Shown here: positions 46,019-60,700 of the stretch, piece after piece
How positions within the stretch are numbered: position 1 is the stretch's first letter
Layout: each line of letters opens with the position of its first letter
NCBI GenBank assembly: GCA_032622095.1
Contig: CP136061.1
Span: 434,001 to 498,000 of the forward strand
DNA from: Siphonodentalium dalli
Lineage: Eukaryota; Mollusca; Scaphopoda; Gadilida; Siphonodentaliidae
Direction: 5' to 3'
Length of the DNA: 64,000 nt
Translations under genes and position numbers: made by a program
The notes under the pieces: generated by a model
What the model was told of the DNA's origin: nothing
Seen by the model: only the letters and a program-made list of their open reading frames with translations
Databases searched by the model: none

Positions 46019-49000
46019 TTTAGGTTACACTGATGTAAATAAGGTTCCGAGCGACATCTGGCGGATGCGGGAGGAATATATAGGAGAGAATAAAATAGAC
46101 ACTGGGCCCTGATTGGTCAATAGCCTTGTGTGCTTTTCACATAAAAAAATCATCACACCTCTTCCCTATGATTTCCCATAGGTAAAATAACCATTGGCAC
46201 AGGAATTAACCCTTTGTAGTGGAGTTTGAATTTTTTGGTGTGGTCTAAAATATGACTGTATTTTTTTATGCGATTCTGACACTGGTTACGAAAACATAAG
46301 ATTTAAAGGCGAATTCCCTGCTAGACAGACATGATTTTTTTGTGTAAAAAGTTTCCCAAAATGTCAATTTTTCAGATTTAAAGAAAATTTTGGACCCAAC
46401 ATTTATATTGCCAACACTATGCGCTAAAACGTTAGCACTGAGGCCTATGGAAAACATTTACACCAGTGTAACCTAAAGGGAAAATATAGCTTTTTATCAT
46501 TTTTGATTCCTGGGAGTCACTTTAAAGCATTTTAATGCATTTTACAGAGCCTGGTCTTTCAGTCCAATGAATACCTCATGCTTGGTGTGGTTATTCTTGC
46601 TGCTGATGTCTTATTTCACTTACATCAGCCAAAAAAATAGTAAGATTTTTCATAAAAAATGCCAATTTTTCAAGGTATTTTCAATTTTTTTCAAGGTGGT
46701 AATAGTCACATGATAATGCAAATGACCCATAACATGAGCATGTCAACGACACATATATCAATTGTTATAAGAACCTAATCTAACAAGTATTTTGGATTTT
46801 ATAGCCAGTGATATACAGATATATATCATAAAAGTGTGTCATTTCCATTGGTGGGTATGGTCATTTGAAGGTTAATAGCACTAAAACTTGGACACATTTA
46901 AGAAAATGATTCAGCAATTCAAAGAGAGCATATCTTTATTCAACTAATTCAATATACACCCACATCCAGTTATCTTGGATCACCCTTGCAGACCTGAAAA
47001 TGTCATATTTTATTCTTCAATGTGCTGATAAAGTCATGCGCTTGATGCTCAGCTGATCAGATCTGGACTCAATGACCTCACATCACCAGAAGTTCTCTCA
47101 TGGAAAGAATATTGTACAGTCTTCCATAGCTGATCCAAGTTTGCAACACCAGACCCCTAAAACTGAGTGAAAATTGGGCTTGAACATGACTGGTGGTTGA
47201 AAATTGTGCTTTTTTGATGAATAATTTGTTAAAGGGGGTGGGGTTAAATTGTGTGTGATAAATAAAGAACCACAGAAGTGATATTGTTTTTGAACACATT
47301 TTTTCCATTGATGGGAAATTCTGAAGAAATGTAGGGAGTTACAATTATTCCGCGAAAAAGCGGGCTATCGCTTTAGGTTACACTGATGTAAATAAGGTTC
47401 CGAGCGACATCTGGCGGATGCGGGAGGAATATATAGGAGAGAATAAAATAGACACTGGGCCCTGATTGGTCAATAGCCTTGTGTGCTTTTCACATAAAAA
47501 AATCATCACACCTCTTCCCTATGATTTCCCATAGGTAAAATAACCATTGGCACAGGAATTAACCCTTTGTAGTGGAGTTTGAATTTTTTGGTGTGGTCTA
47601 AAATATGACTGTATTTTTTTATGCGATTCTGACACTGGTTACGAAAACATAAGATTTAAAGGCGAATTCCCTGCTAGACAGACATGATTTTTTTGTGTAA
47701 AAAGTTTCCCAAAATGTCAATTTTTCAGATTTAAAGAAAATTTTGGACCCAACATTTATATTGCCAACACTATGCGCTAAAACGTTAGCACTGAGGCCTA
47801 TGGAAAACATTTACACCAGTGTAACCTAAAGGGAAAATATAGCTTTTTATCATTTTTGATTCCTGGGAGTCACTTTAAAGCATTTTAATGCATTTTACAG
47901 AGCCTGGTCTTTCAGTCCAATGAATACCTCATGCTTGGTGTGGTTATTCTTGCTGCTGATGTCTTATTTCACTTACATCAGCCAAAAAAATAGTAAGATT
48001 TTTCATAAAAAATGCCAATTTTTCAAGGTATTTTCAATTTTTTTCAAGGTGGTAATAGTCACATGATAATGCAAATGACCCATAACATGAGCATGTCAAC
48101 GACACATATATCAATTGTTATAAGAACCTAATCTAACAAGTATTTTGGATTTTATAGCCAGTGATATACAGATATATATCATAAAAGTGTGTCATTTCCA
48201 TTGGTGGGTATGGTCATTTGAAGGTTAATAGCACTAAAACTTGGACACATTTAAGAAAATGATTCAGCAATTCAAAGAGAGCATATCTTTATTCAACTAA
48301 TTCAATATACACCCACATCCAGTTATCTTGGATCACCCTTGCAGACCTGAAAATGTCATATTTTATTCTTCAATGTGCTGATAAAGTCATGCGCTTGATG
48401 CTCAGCTGATCAGATCTGGACTCAATGACCTCACATCACCAGAAGTTCTCTCATGGAAAGAATATTGTACAGTCTTCCATAGCTGATCCAAGTTTGCAAC
48501 ACCAGACCCCTAAAACTGAGTGAAAATTGGGCTTGAACATGACTGGTGGTTGAAAATTGTGCTTTTTTGATGAATAATTTGTTAAAGGGGGTGGGGTTAA
48601 ATTGTGTGTGATAAATAAAGAACCACAGAAGTGATATTGTTTTTGAACACATTTTTTCCATTGATGGGAAATTCTGAAGAAATGTAGGGAGTTACAATTA
48701 TTCCGCGAAAAAGCGGGCTATCGCTTTAGGTTACACTGATGTAAATAAGGTTCCGAGCGACATCTGGCGGATGCGGGAGGAATATATAGGAGAGAATAAA
48801 ATAGACACTGGGCCCTGATTGGTCAATAGCCTTGTGTGCTTTTCACATAAAAAAATCATCACACCTCTTCCCTATGATTTCCCATAGGTAAAATAACCAT
48901 TGGCACAGGAATTAACCCTTTGTAGTGGAGTTTGAATTTTTTGGTGTGGTCTAAAATATGACTGTATTTTTTTATGCGATTCTGACACTGGTTACGAAAA

Positions 49001-52000
49001 CATAAGATTTAAAGGCGAATTCCCTGCTAGACAGACATGATTTTTTTGTGTAAAAAGTTTCCCAAAATGTCAATTTTTCAGATTTAAAGAAAATTTTGGA
49101 CCCAACATTTATATTGCCAACACTATGCGCTAAAACGTTAGCACTGAGGCCTATGGAAAACATTTACACCAGTGTAACCTAAAGGGAAAATATAGCTTTT
49201 TATCATTTTTGATTCCTGGGAGTCACTTTAAAGCATTTTAATGCATTTTACAGAGCCTGGTCTTTCAGTCCAATGAATACCTCATGCTTGGTGTGGTTAT
49301 TCTTGCTGCTGATGTCTTATTTCACTTACATCAGCCAAAAAAATAGTAAGATTTTTCATAAAAAATGCCAATTTTTCAAGGTATTTTCAATTTTTTTCAA
49401 GGTGGTAATAGTCACATGATAATGCAAATGACCCATAACATGAGCATGTCAACGACACATATATCAATTGTTATAAGAACCTAATCTAACAAGTATTTTG
49501 GATTTTATAGCCAGTGATATACAGATATATATCATAAAAGTGTGTCATTTCCATTGGTGGGTATGGTCATTTGAAGGTTAATAGCACTAAAACTTGGACA
49601 CATTTAAGAAAATGATTCAGCAATTCAAAGAGAGCATATCTTTATTCAACTAATTCAATATACACCCACATCCAGTTATCTTGGATCACCCTTGCAGACC
49701 TGAAAATGTCATATTTTATTCTTCAATGTGCTGATAAAGTCATGCGCTTGATGCTCAGCTGATCAGATCTGGACTCAATGACCTCACATCACCAGAAGTT
49801 CTCTCATGGAAAGAATATTGTACAGTCTTCCATAGCTGATCCAAGTTTGCAACACCAGACCCCTAAAACTGAGTGAAAATTGGGCTTGAACATGACTGGT
49901 GGTTGAAAATTGTGCTTTTTTGATGAATAATTTGTTAAAGGGGGTGGGGTTAAATTGTGTGTGATAAATAAAGAACCACAGAAGTGATATTGTTTTTGAA
50001 CACATTTTTTCCATTGATGGGAAATTCTGAAGAAATGTAGGGAGTTACAATTATTCCGCGAAAAAGCGGGCTATCGCTTTAGGTTACACTGATGTAAATA
50101 AGGTTCCGAGCGACATCTGGCGGATGCGGGAGGAATATATAGGAGAGAATAAAATAGACACTGGGCCCTGATTGGTCAATAGCCTTGTGTGCTTTTCACA
50201 TAAAAAAATCATCACACCTCTTCCCTATGATTTCCCATAGGTAAAATAACCATTGGCACAGGAATTAACCCTTTGTAGTGGAGTTTGAATTTTTTGGTGT
50301 GGTCTAAAATATGACTGTATTTTTTTATGCGATTCTGACACTGGTTACGAAAACATAAGATTTAAAGGCGAATTCCCTGCTAGACAGACATGATTTTTTT
50401 GTGTAAAAAGTTTCCCAAAATGTCAATTTTTCAGATTTAAAGAAAATTTTGGACCCAACATTTATATTGCCAACACTATGCGCTAAAACGTTAGCACTGA
50501 GGCCTATGGAAAACATTTACACCAGTGTAACCTAAAGGGAAAATATAGCTTTTTATCATTTTTGATTCCTGGGAGTCACTTTAAAGCATTTTAATGCATT
50601 TTACAGAGCCTGGTCTTTCAGTCCAATGAATACCTCATGCTTGGTGTGGTTATTCTTGCTGCTGATGTCTTATTTCACTTACATCAGCCAAAAAAATAGT
50701 AAGATTTTTCATAAAAAATGCCAATTTTTCAAGGTATTTTCAATTTTTTTCAAGGTGGTAATAGTCACATGATAATGCAAATGACCCATAACATGAGCAT
50801 GTCAACGACACATATATCAATTGTTATAAGAACCTAATCTAACAAGTATTTTGGATTTTATAGCCAGTGATATACAGATATATATCATAAAAGTGTGTCA
50901 TTTCCATTGGTGGGTATGGTCATTTGAAGGTTAATAGCACTAAAACTTGGACACATTTAAGAAAATGATTCAGCAATTCAAAGAGAGCATATCTTTATTC
51001 AACTAATTCAATATACACCCACATCCAGTTATCTTGGATCACCCTTGCAGACCTGAAAATGTCATATTTTATTCTTCAATGTGCTGATAAAGTCATGCGC
51101 TTGATGCTCAGCTGATCAGATCTGGACTCAATGACCTCACATCACCAGAAGTTCTCTCATGGAAAGAATATTGTACAGTCTTCCATAGCTGATCCAAGTT
51201 TGCAACACCAGACCCCTAAAACTGAGTGAAAATTGGGCTTGAACATGACTGGTGGTTGAAAATTGTGCTTTTTTGATGAATAATTTGTTAAAGGGGGTGG
51301 GGTTAAATTGTGTGTGATAAATAAAGAACCACAGAAGTGATATTGTTTTTGAACACATTTTTTCCATTGATGGGAAATTCTGAAGAAATGTAGGGAGTTA
51401 CAATTATTCCGCGAAAAAGCGGGCTATCGCTTTAGGTTACACTGATGTAAATAAGGTTCCGAGCGACATCTGGCGGATGCGGGAGGAATATATAGGAGAG
51501 AATAAAATAGACACTGGGCCCTGATTGGTCAATAGCCTTGTGTGCTTTTCACATAAAAAAATCATCACACCTCTTCCCTATGATTTCCCATAGGTAAAAT
51601 AACCATTGGCACAGGAATTAACCCTTTGTAGTGGAGTTTGAATTTTTTGGTGTGGTCTAAAATATGACTGTATTTTTTTATGCGATTCTGACACTGGTTA
51701 CGAAAACATAAGATTTAAAGGCGAATTCCCTGCTAGACAGACATGATTTTTTTGTGTAAAAAGTTTCCCAAAATGTCAATTTTTCAGATTTAAAGAAAAT
51801 TTTGGACCCAACATTTATATTGCCAACACTATGCGCTAAAACGTTAGCACTGAGGCCTATGGAAAACATTTACACCAGTGTAACCTAAAGGGAAAATATA
51901 GCTTTTTATCATTTTTGATTCCTGGGAGTCACTTTAAAGCATTTTAATGCATTTTACAGAGCCTGGTCTTTCAGTCCAATGAATACCTCATGCTTGGTGT

Positions 52001-55000
52001 GGTTATTCTTGCTGCTGATGTCTTATTTCACTTACATCAGCCAAAAAAATAGTAAGATTTTTCATAAAAAATGCCAATTTTTCAAGGTATTTTCAATTTT
52101 TTTCAAGGTGGTAATAGTCACATGATAATGCAAATGACCCATAACATGAGCATGTCAACGACACATATATCAATTGTTATAAGAACCTAATCTAACAAGT
52201 ATTTTGGATTTTATAGCCAGTGATATACAGATATATATCATAAAAGTGTGTCATTTCCATTGGTGGGTATGGTCATTTGAAGGTTAATAGCACTAAAACT
52301 TGGACACATTTAAGAAAATGATTCAGCAATTCAAAGAGAGCATATCTTTATTCAACTAATTCAATATACACCCACATCCAGTTATCTTGGATCACCCTTG
52401 CAGACCTGAAAATGTCATATTTTATTCTTCAATGTGCTGATAAAGTCATGCGCTTGATGCTCAGCTGATCAGATCTGGACTCAATGACCTCACATCACCA
52501 GAAGTTCTCTCATGGAAAGAATATTGTACAGTCTTCCATAGCTGATCCAAGTTTGCAACACCAGACCCCTAAAACTGAGTGAAAATTGGGCTTGAACATG
52601 ACTGGTGGTTGAAAATTGTGCTTTTTTGATGAATAATTTGTTAAAGGGGGTGGGGTTAAATTGTGTGTGATAAATAAAGAACCACAGAAGTGATATTGTT
52701 TTTGAACACATTTTTTCCATTGATGGGAAATTCTGAAGAAATGTAGGGAGTTACAATTATTCCGCGAAAAAGCGGGCTATCGCTTTAGGTTACACTGATG
52801 TAAATAAGGTTCCGAGCGACATCTGGCGGATGCGGGAGGAATATATAGGAGAGAATAAAATAGACACTGGGCCCTGATTGGTCAATAGCCTTGTGTGCTT
52901 TTCACATAAAAAAATCATCACACCTCTTCCCTATGATTTCCCATAGGTAAAATAACCATTGGCACAGGAATTAACCCTTTGTAGTGGAGTTTGAATTTTT
53001 TGGTGTGGTCTAAAATATGACTGTATTTTTTTATGCGATTCTGACACTGGTTACGAAAACATAAGATTTAAAGGCGAATTCCCTGCTAGACAGACATGAT
53101 TTTTTTGTGTAAAAAGTTTCCCAAAATGTCAATTTTTCAGATTTAAAGAAAATTTTGGACCCAACATTTATATTGCCAACACTATGCGCTAAAACGTTAG
53201 CACTGAGGCCTATGGAAAACATTTACACCAGTGTAACCTAAAGGGAAAATATAGCTTTTTATCATTTTTGATTCCTGGGAGTCACTTTAAAGCATTTTAA
53301 TGCATTTTACAGAGCCTGGTCTTTCAGTCCAATGAATACCTCATGCTTGGTGTGGTTATTCTTGCTGCTGATGTCTTATTTCACTTACATCAGCCAAAAA
53401 AATAGTAAGATTTTTCATAAAAAATGCCAATTTTTCAAGGTATTTTCAATTTTTTTCAAGGTGGTAATAGTCACATGATAATGCAAATGACCCATAACAT
53501 GAGCATGTCAACGACACATATATCAATTGTTATAAGAACCTAATCTAACAAGTATTTTGGATTTTATAGCCAGTGATATACAGATATATATCATAAAAGT
53601 GTGTCATTTCCATTGGTGGGTATGGTCATTTGAAGGTTAATAGCACTAAAACTTGGACACATTTAAGAAAATGATTCAGCAATTCAAAGAGAGCATATCT
53701 TTATTCAACTAATTCAATATACACCCACATCCAGTTATCTTGGATCACCCTTGCAGACCTGAAAATGTCATATTTTATTCTTCAATGTGCTGATAAAGTC
53801 ATGCGCTTGATGCTCAGCTGATCAGATCTGGACTCAATGACCTCACATCACCAGAAGTTCTCTCATGGAAAGAATATTGTACAGTCTTCCATAGCTGATC
53901 CAAGTTTGCAACACCAGACCCCTAAAACTGAGTGAAAATTGGGCTTGAACATGACTGGTGGTTGAAAATTGTGCTTTTTTGATGAATAATTTGTTAAAGG
54001 GGGTGGGGTTAAATTGTGTGTGATAAATAAAGAACCACAGAAGTGATATTGTTTTTGAACACATTTTTTCCATTGATGGGAAATTCTGAAGAAATGTAGG
54101 GAGTTACAATTATTCCGCGAAAAAGCGGGCTATCGCTTTAGGTTACACTGATGTAAATAAGGTTCCGAGCGACATCTGGCGGATGCGGGAGGAATATATA
54201 GGAGAGAATAAAATAGACACTGGGCCCTGATTGGTCAATAGCCTTGTGTGCTTTTCACATAAAAAAATCATCACACCTCTTCCCTATGATTTCCCATAGG
54301 TAAAATAACCATTGGCACAGGAATTAACCCTTTGTAGTGGAGTTTGAATTTTTTGGTGTGGTCTAAAATATGACTGTATTTTTTTATGCGATTCTGACAC
54401 TGGTTACGAAAACATAAGATTTAAAGGCGAATTCCCTGCTAGACAGACATGATTTTTTTGTGTAAAAAGTTTCCCAAAATGTCAATTTTTCAGATTTAAA
54501 GAAAATTTTGGACCCAACATTTATATTGCCAACACTATGCGCTAAAACGTTAGCACTGAGGCCTATGGAAAACATTTACACCAGTGTAACCTAAAGGGAA
54601 AATATAGCTTTTTATCATTTTTGATTCCTGGGAGTCACTTTAAAGCATTTTAATGCATTTTACAGAGCCTGGTCTTTCAGTCCAATGAATACCTCATGCT
54701 TGGTGTGGTTATTCTTGCTGCTGATGTCTTATTTCACTTACATCAGCCAAAAAAATAGTAAGATTTTTCATAAAAAATGCCAATTTTTCAAGGTATTTTC
54801 AATTTTTTTCAAGGTGGTAATAGTCACATGATAATGCAAATGACCCATAACATGAGCATGTCAACGACACATATATCAATTGTTATAAGAACCTAATCTA
54901 ACAAGTATTTTGGATTTTATAGCCAGTGATATACAGATATATATCATAAAAGTGTGTCATTTCCATTGGTGGGTATGGTCATTTGAAGGTTAATAGCACT

Positions 55001-55488
55001 AAAACTTGGACACATTTAAGAAAATGATTCAGCAATTCAAAGAGAGCATATCTTTATTCAACTAATTCAATATACACCCACATCCAGTTATCTTGGATCA
55101 CCCTTGCAGACCTGAAAATGTCATATTTTATTCTTCAATGTGCTGATAAAGTCATGCGCTTGATGCTCAGCTGATCAGATCTGGACTCAATGACCTCACA
55201 TCACCAGAAGTTCTCTCATGGAAAGAATATTGTACAGTCTTCCATAGCTGATCCAAGTTTGCAACACCAGACCCCTAAAACTGAGTGAAAATTGGGCTTG
55301 AACATGACTGGTGGTTGAAAATTGTGCTTTTTTGATGAATAATTTGTTAAAGGGGGTGGGGTTAAATTGTGTGTGATAAATAAAGAACCACAGAAGTGAT
55401 ATTGTTTTTGAACACATTTTTTCCATTGATGGGAAATTCTGAAGAAATGTAGGGAGTTACAATTATTCCGCGAAAAAGCGGGCTATCG

Positions 55489-56393
55489 CTTTAAAGGGAA
55501 AATATAGCTTTTTATCATTTTTGATTCCTGGGAGTCACTTTAAAGCATTTTAATGCATTTTACAGAGCCTGGTCTTTCAGTCCAATGAATACCTCATGCT
55601 TGGTGTGGTTATTCTTGCTGCTGATGTCTTATTTCACTTACATCAGCCAAAAAAATAGTAAGATTTTTCATAAAAAATGCCAATTTTTCAAGGTATTTTC
55701 AATTTTTTTCAAGGTGGTAATAGTCACATGATAATGCAAATGACCCATAACATGAGCATGTCAACGACACATATATCAATTGTTATAAGAACCTAATCTA
55801 ACAAGTATTTTGGATTTTATAGCCAGTGATATACAGATATATATCATAAAAGTGTGTCATTTCCATTGGTGGGTATGGTCATTTGAAGGTTAATAGCACT
55901 AAAACTTGGACACATTTAAGAAAATGATTCAGCAATTCAAAGAGAGCATATCTTTATTCAACTAATTCAATATACACCCACATCCAGTTATCTTGGATCA
56001 CCCTTGCAGACCTGAAAATGTCATATTTTATTCTTCAATGTGCTGATAAAGTCATGCGCTTGATGCTCAGCTGATCAGATCTGGACTCAATGACCTCACA
56101 TCACCAGAAGTTCTCTCATGGAAAGAATATTGTACAGTCTTCCATAGCTGATCCAAGTTTGCAACACCAGACCCCTAAAACTGAGTGAAAATTGGGCTTG
56201 AACATGACTGGTGGTTGAAAATTGTGCTTTTTTGATGAATAATTTGTTAAAGGGGGTGGGGTTAAATTGTGTGTGATAAATAAAGAACCACAGAAGTGAT
56301 ATTGTTTTTGAACACATTTTTTCCATTGATGGGAAATTCTGAAGAAATGTAGGGAGTTACAATTATTCCGCGAAAAAGCGGGCTATCGCTTTA
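55489..56393. repeat. Satellite unit lacking the MITE (second, exact empty site)
   Basis: The junction reads CGCTTTAAAGGG (55488-55499), exactly the two spacer ends joined with one TA. The unit distance is 900 bp, so the inserted block is 453 bp: the 451-bp element plus one duplicated TA. Confidence 0.93.
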
Positions 56394-57746
56394 GGTTACA
56401 CTGATGTAAATAAGGTTCCGAGCGACATCTGGCGGATGCGGGAGGAATATATAGGAGAGAATAAAATAGACACTGGGCCCTGATTGGTCAATAGCCTTGT
56501 GTGCTTTTCACATAAAAAAATCATCACACCTCTTCCCTATGATTTCCCATAGGTAAAATAACCATTGGCACAGGAATTAACCCTTTGTAGTGGAGTTTGA
56601 ATTTTTTGGTGTGGTCTAAAATATGACTGTATTTTTTTATGCGATTCTGACACTGGTTACGAAAACATAAGATTTAAAGGCGAATTCCCTGCTAGACAGA
56701 CATGATTTTTTTGTGTAAAAAGTTTCCCAAAATGTCAATTTTTCAGATTTAAAGAAAATTTTGGACCCAACATTTATATTGCCAACACTATGCGCTAAAA
56801 CGTTAGCACTGAGGCCTATGGAAAACATTTACACCAGTGTAACCTAAAGGGAAAATATAGCTTTTTATCATTTTTGATTCCTGGGAGTCACTTTAAAGCA
56901 TTTTAATGCATTTTACAGAGCCTGGTCTTTCAGTCCAATGAATACCTCATGCTTGGTGTGGTTATTCTTGCTGCTGATGTCTTATTTCACTTACATCAGC
57001 CAAAAAAATAGTAAGGTTTTTCATAAAAAATGCCAATTTTTCAAGGTATTTTCAATTTTTTTCAAGGTGGTAATAGTCACATGATAATGCAAATGACCCA
57101 TAACATGAGCATGTCAACGACACATATATCAATTGTTATAAGAACCTAATCTAACAAGTATTTTGGATTTTATAGCCAGTGATATACAGATATATATCAT
57201 AAAAGTGTGTCATTTCCATTGGTGGGTATGGTCATTTGAAGGTTAATAGCACTAAAACTTGGACACATTTAAGAAAATGATTCAGCAATTCAAAGAGAGC
57301 ATATCTTTATTCAACTAATTCAATATACACCCACATCCAGTTATCTTGGATCACCCTTGCAGACCTGAAAATGTCATATTTTATTCTTCAATGTGCTGAT
57401 AAAGTCATGCGCTTGATGCTCAGCTGATCAGATCTGGACTCAATGACCTCACATCACCAGAAGTTCTCTCATGGAAAGAATATTGTACAGTCTTCCATAG
57501 CTGATCCAAGTTTGCAACACCAGACCCCTAAAACTGAGTGAAAATTGGGCTTGAACATGACTGGTGGTTGAAAATTGTGCTTTTTTGATGAATAATTTGT
57601 TAAAGGGGGTGGGGTTAAATTGTGTGTGATAAATAAAGAACCACAGAAGTGATATTGTTTTTGAACACATTTTTTCCATTGATGGGAAATTCTGAAGAAA
57701 TGTAGGGAGTTACAATTATTCCGCGAAAAAGCGGGCTATCGCTTTA

Positions 57747-60700
57747 GGTTACACTGATGTAAATAAGGTTCCGAGCGACATCTGGCGGATGCGGGAGGAA
57801 TATATAGGAGAGAATAAAATAGACACTGGGCCCTGATTGGTCAATGGCCTTGTGTGCTTTTCACATAAAAAAATCATCACACCTCTTCCCTATGATTTCC
57901 CATAGGTAAAATAACCATTGGCACAGGAATTAACCCTTTGTAGTGGAGTTTGAATTTTTTGGTGTGGTCTAAAATATGACTGTATTTTTTTATGCGATTC
58001 TGACACTGGTTACGAAAACATAAGATTTAAAGGCGAATTCCCTGCTAGACAGACATGATTTTTTTGTGTAAAAAGTTTCCCAAAATGTCAATTTTTCAGA
58101 TTTAAAGAAAATTTTGGACCCAACATTTATATTGCCAACACTATGCGCTAAAACGTTAGCACTGAGGCCTATGGAAAACATTTACACCAGTGTAACCTAA
58201 AGGGAAAATATAGCTTTTTATCATTTTTGATTCCTGGGAGTCACTTTAAAGCATTTTAATGCATTTTACAGAGCCTGGTCTTTCAGTCCAATGAATACCT
58301 CATGCTTGGTGTGGTTATTCTTGCTGCTGATGTCTTATTTCACTTACATCAGCCAAAAAAATAGTAAGATTTTTCATAAAAAATGCCAATTTTTCAAGGT
58401 ATTTTCAATTTTTTTCAAGGTGGTAATAGTCACATGATAATGCAAATGACCCATAACATGAGCATGTCAACGACACATATATCAATTGTTATAAGAACCT
58501 AATCTAACAAGTATTTTGGATTTTATAGCCAGTGATATACAGATATATATCATAAAAGTGTGTCATTTCCATTGGTGGGTATGGTCATTTGAAGGTTAAT
58601 AGCACTAAAACTTGGACACATTTAAGAAAATGATTCAGCAATTCAAAGAGAGCATATCTTTATTCAACTAATTCAATATACACCCACATCCAGTTATCTT
58701 GGATCACCCTTGCAGACCTGAAAATGTCATATTTTATTCTTCAATGTGCTGATAAAGTCATGCGCTTGATGCTCAGCTGATCAGATCTGGACTCAATGAC
58801 CTCACATCACCAGAAGTTCTCTCATGGAAAGAATATTGTACAGTCTTCCATAGCTGATCCAAGTTTGCAACACCAGACCCCTAAAACTGAGTGAAAATTG
58901 GGCTTGAACATGACTGGTGGTTGAAAATTGTGCTTTTTTGATGAATAATTTGTTAAAGGGGGTGGGGTTAAATTGTGTGTGATAAATAAAGAACCACAGA
59001 AGTGATATTGTTTTTGAACACATTTTTTCCATTGATGGGAAATTCTGAAGAAATGTAGGGAGTTACAATTATTCCGCGAAAAAGCGGGCTATCGCTTTAG
59101 GTTACACTGATGTAAATAAGGTTCCGAGCGACATCTGGCGGATGCGGGAGGAATATATAGGAGAGAATAAAATAGACACTGGGCCCTGATTGGTCAATGG
59201 CCTTGTGTGCTTTTCACATAAAAAAATCATCACACCTCTTCCCTATGATTTCCCATAGGTAAAATAACCATTGGCACAGGAATTAACCCTTTGTAGTGGA
59301 GTTTGAATTTTTTGGTGTGGTCTAAAATATGACTGTATTTTTTTATGCGATTCTGACACTGGTTACGAAAACATAAGATTTAAAGGCGAATTCCCTGCTA
59401 GACAGACATGATTTTTTTGTGTAAAAAGTTTCCCAAAATGTCAATTTTTCAGATTTAAAGAAAATTTTGGACCCAACATTTATATTGCCAACACTATGCG
59501 CTAAAACGTTAGCACTGAGGCCTATGGAAAACATTTACACCAGTGTAACCTAAAGGGAAAATATAGCTTTTTATCATTTTTGATTCCTGGGAGTCACTTT
59601 AAAGCATTTTAATGCATTTTACAGAGCCTGGTCTTTCAGTCCAATGAATACCTCATGCTTGGTGTGGTTATTCTTGCTGCTGATGTCTTATTTCACTTAC
59701 ATCAGCCAAAAAAATAGTAAGATTTTTCATAAAAAATGCCAATTTTTCAAGGTATTTTCAATTTTTTTCAAGGTGGTAATAGTCACATGATAATGCAAAT
59801 GACCCATAACATGAGCATGTCAACGACACATATATCAATTGTTATAAGAACCTAATCTAACAAGTATTTTGGATTTTATAGCCAGTGATATACAGATATA
59901 TATCATAAAAGTGTGTCATTTCCATTGGTGGGTATGGTCATTTGAAGGTTAATAGCACTAAAACTTGGACACATTTAAGAAAATGATTCAGCAATTCAAA
60001 GAGAGCATATCTTTATTCAACTAATTCAATATACACCCACATCCAGTTATCTTGGATCACCCTTGCAGACCTGAAAATGTCATATTTTATTCTTCAATGT
60101 GCTGATAAAGTCATGCGCTTGATGCTCAGCTGATCAGATCTGGACTCAATGACCTCACATCACCAGAAGTTCTCTCATGGAAAGAATATTGTACAGTCTT
60201 CCATAGCTGATCCAAGTTTGCAACACCAGACCCCTAAAACTGAGTGAAAATTGGGCTTGAACATGACTGGTGGTTGAAAATTGTGCTTTTTTGATGAATA
60301 ATTTGTTAAAGGGGGTGGGGTTAAATTGTGTGTGATAAATAAAGAACCACAGAAGTGATATTGTTTTTGAACACATTTTTTCCATTGATGGGAAATTCTG
60401 AAGAAATGTAGGGAGTTACAATTATTCCGCGAAAAAGCGGGCTATCGCTTTAGGTTACACTGATGTAAATAAGGTTCCGAGCGACATCTGGCGGATGCGG
60501 GAGGAATATATAGGAGAGAATAAAATAGACACTGGGCCCTGATTGGTCAATGGCCTTGTGTGCTTTTCACATAAAAAAATCATCACACCTCTTCCCTATG
60601 ATTTCCCATAGGTAAAATAACCATTGGCACAGGAATTAACCCTTTGTAGTGGAGTTTGAATTTTTTGGTGTGGTCTAAAATATGACTGTATTTTTTTATG

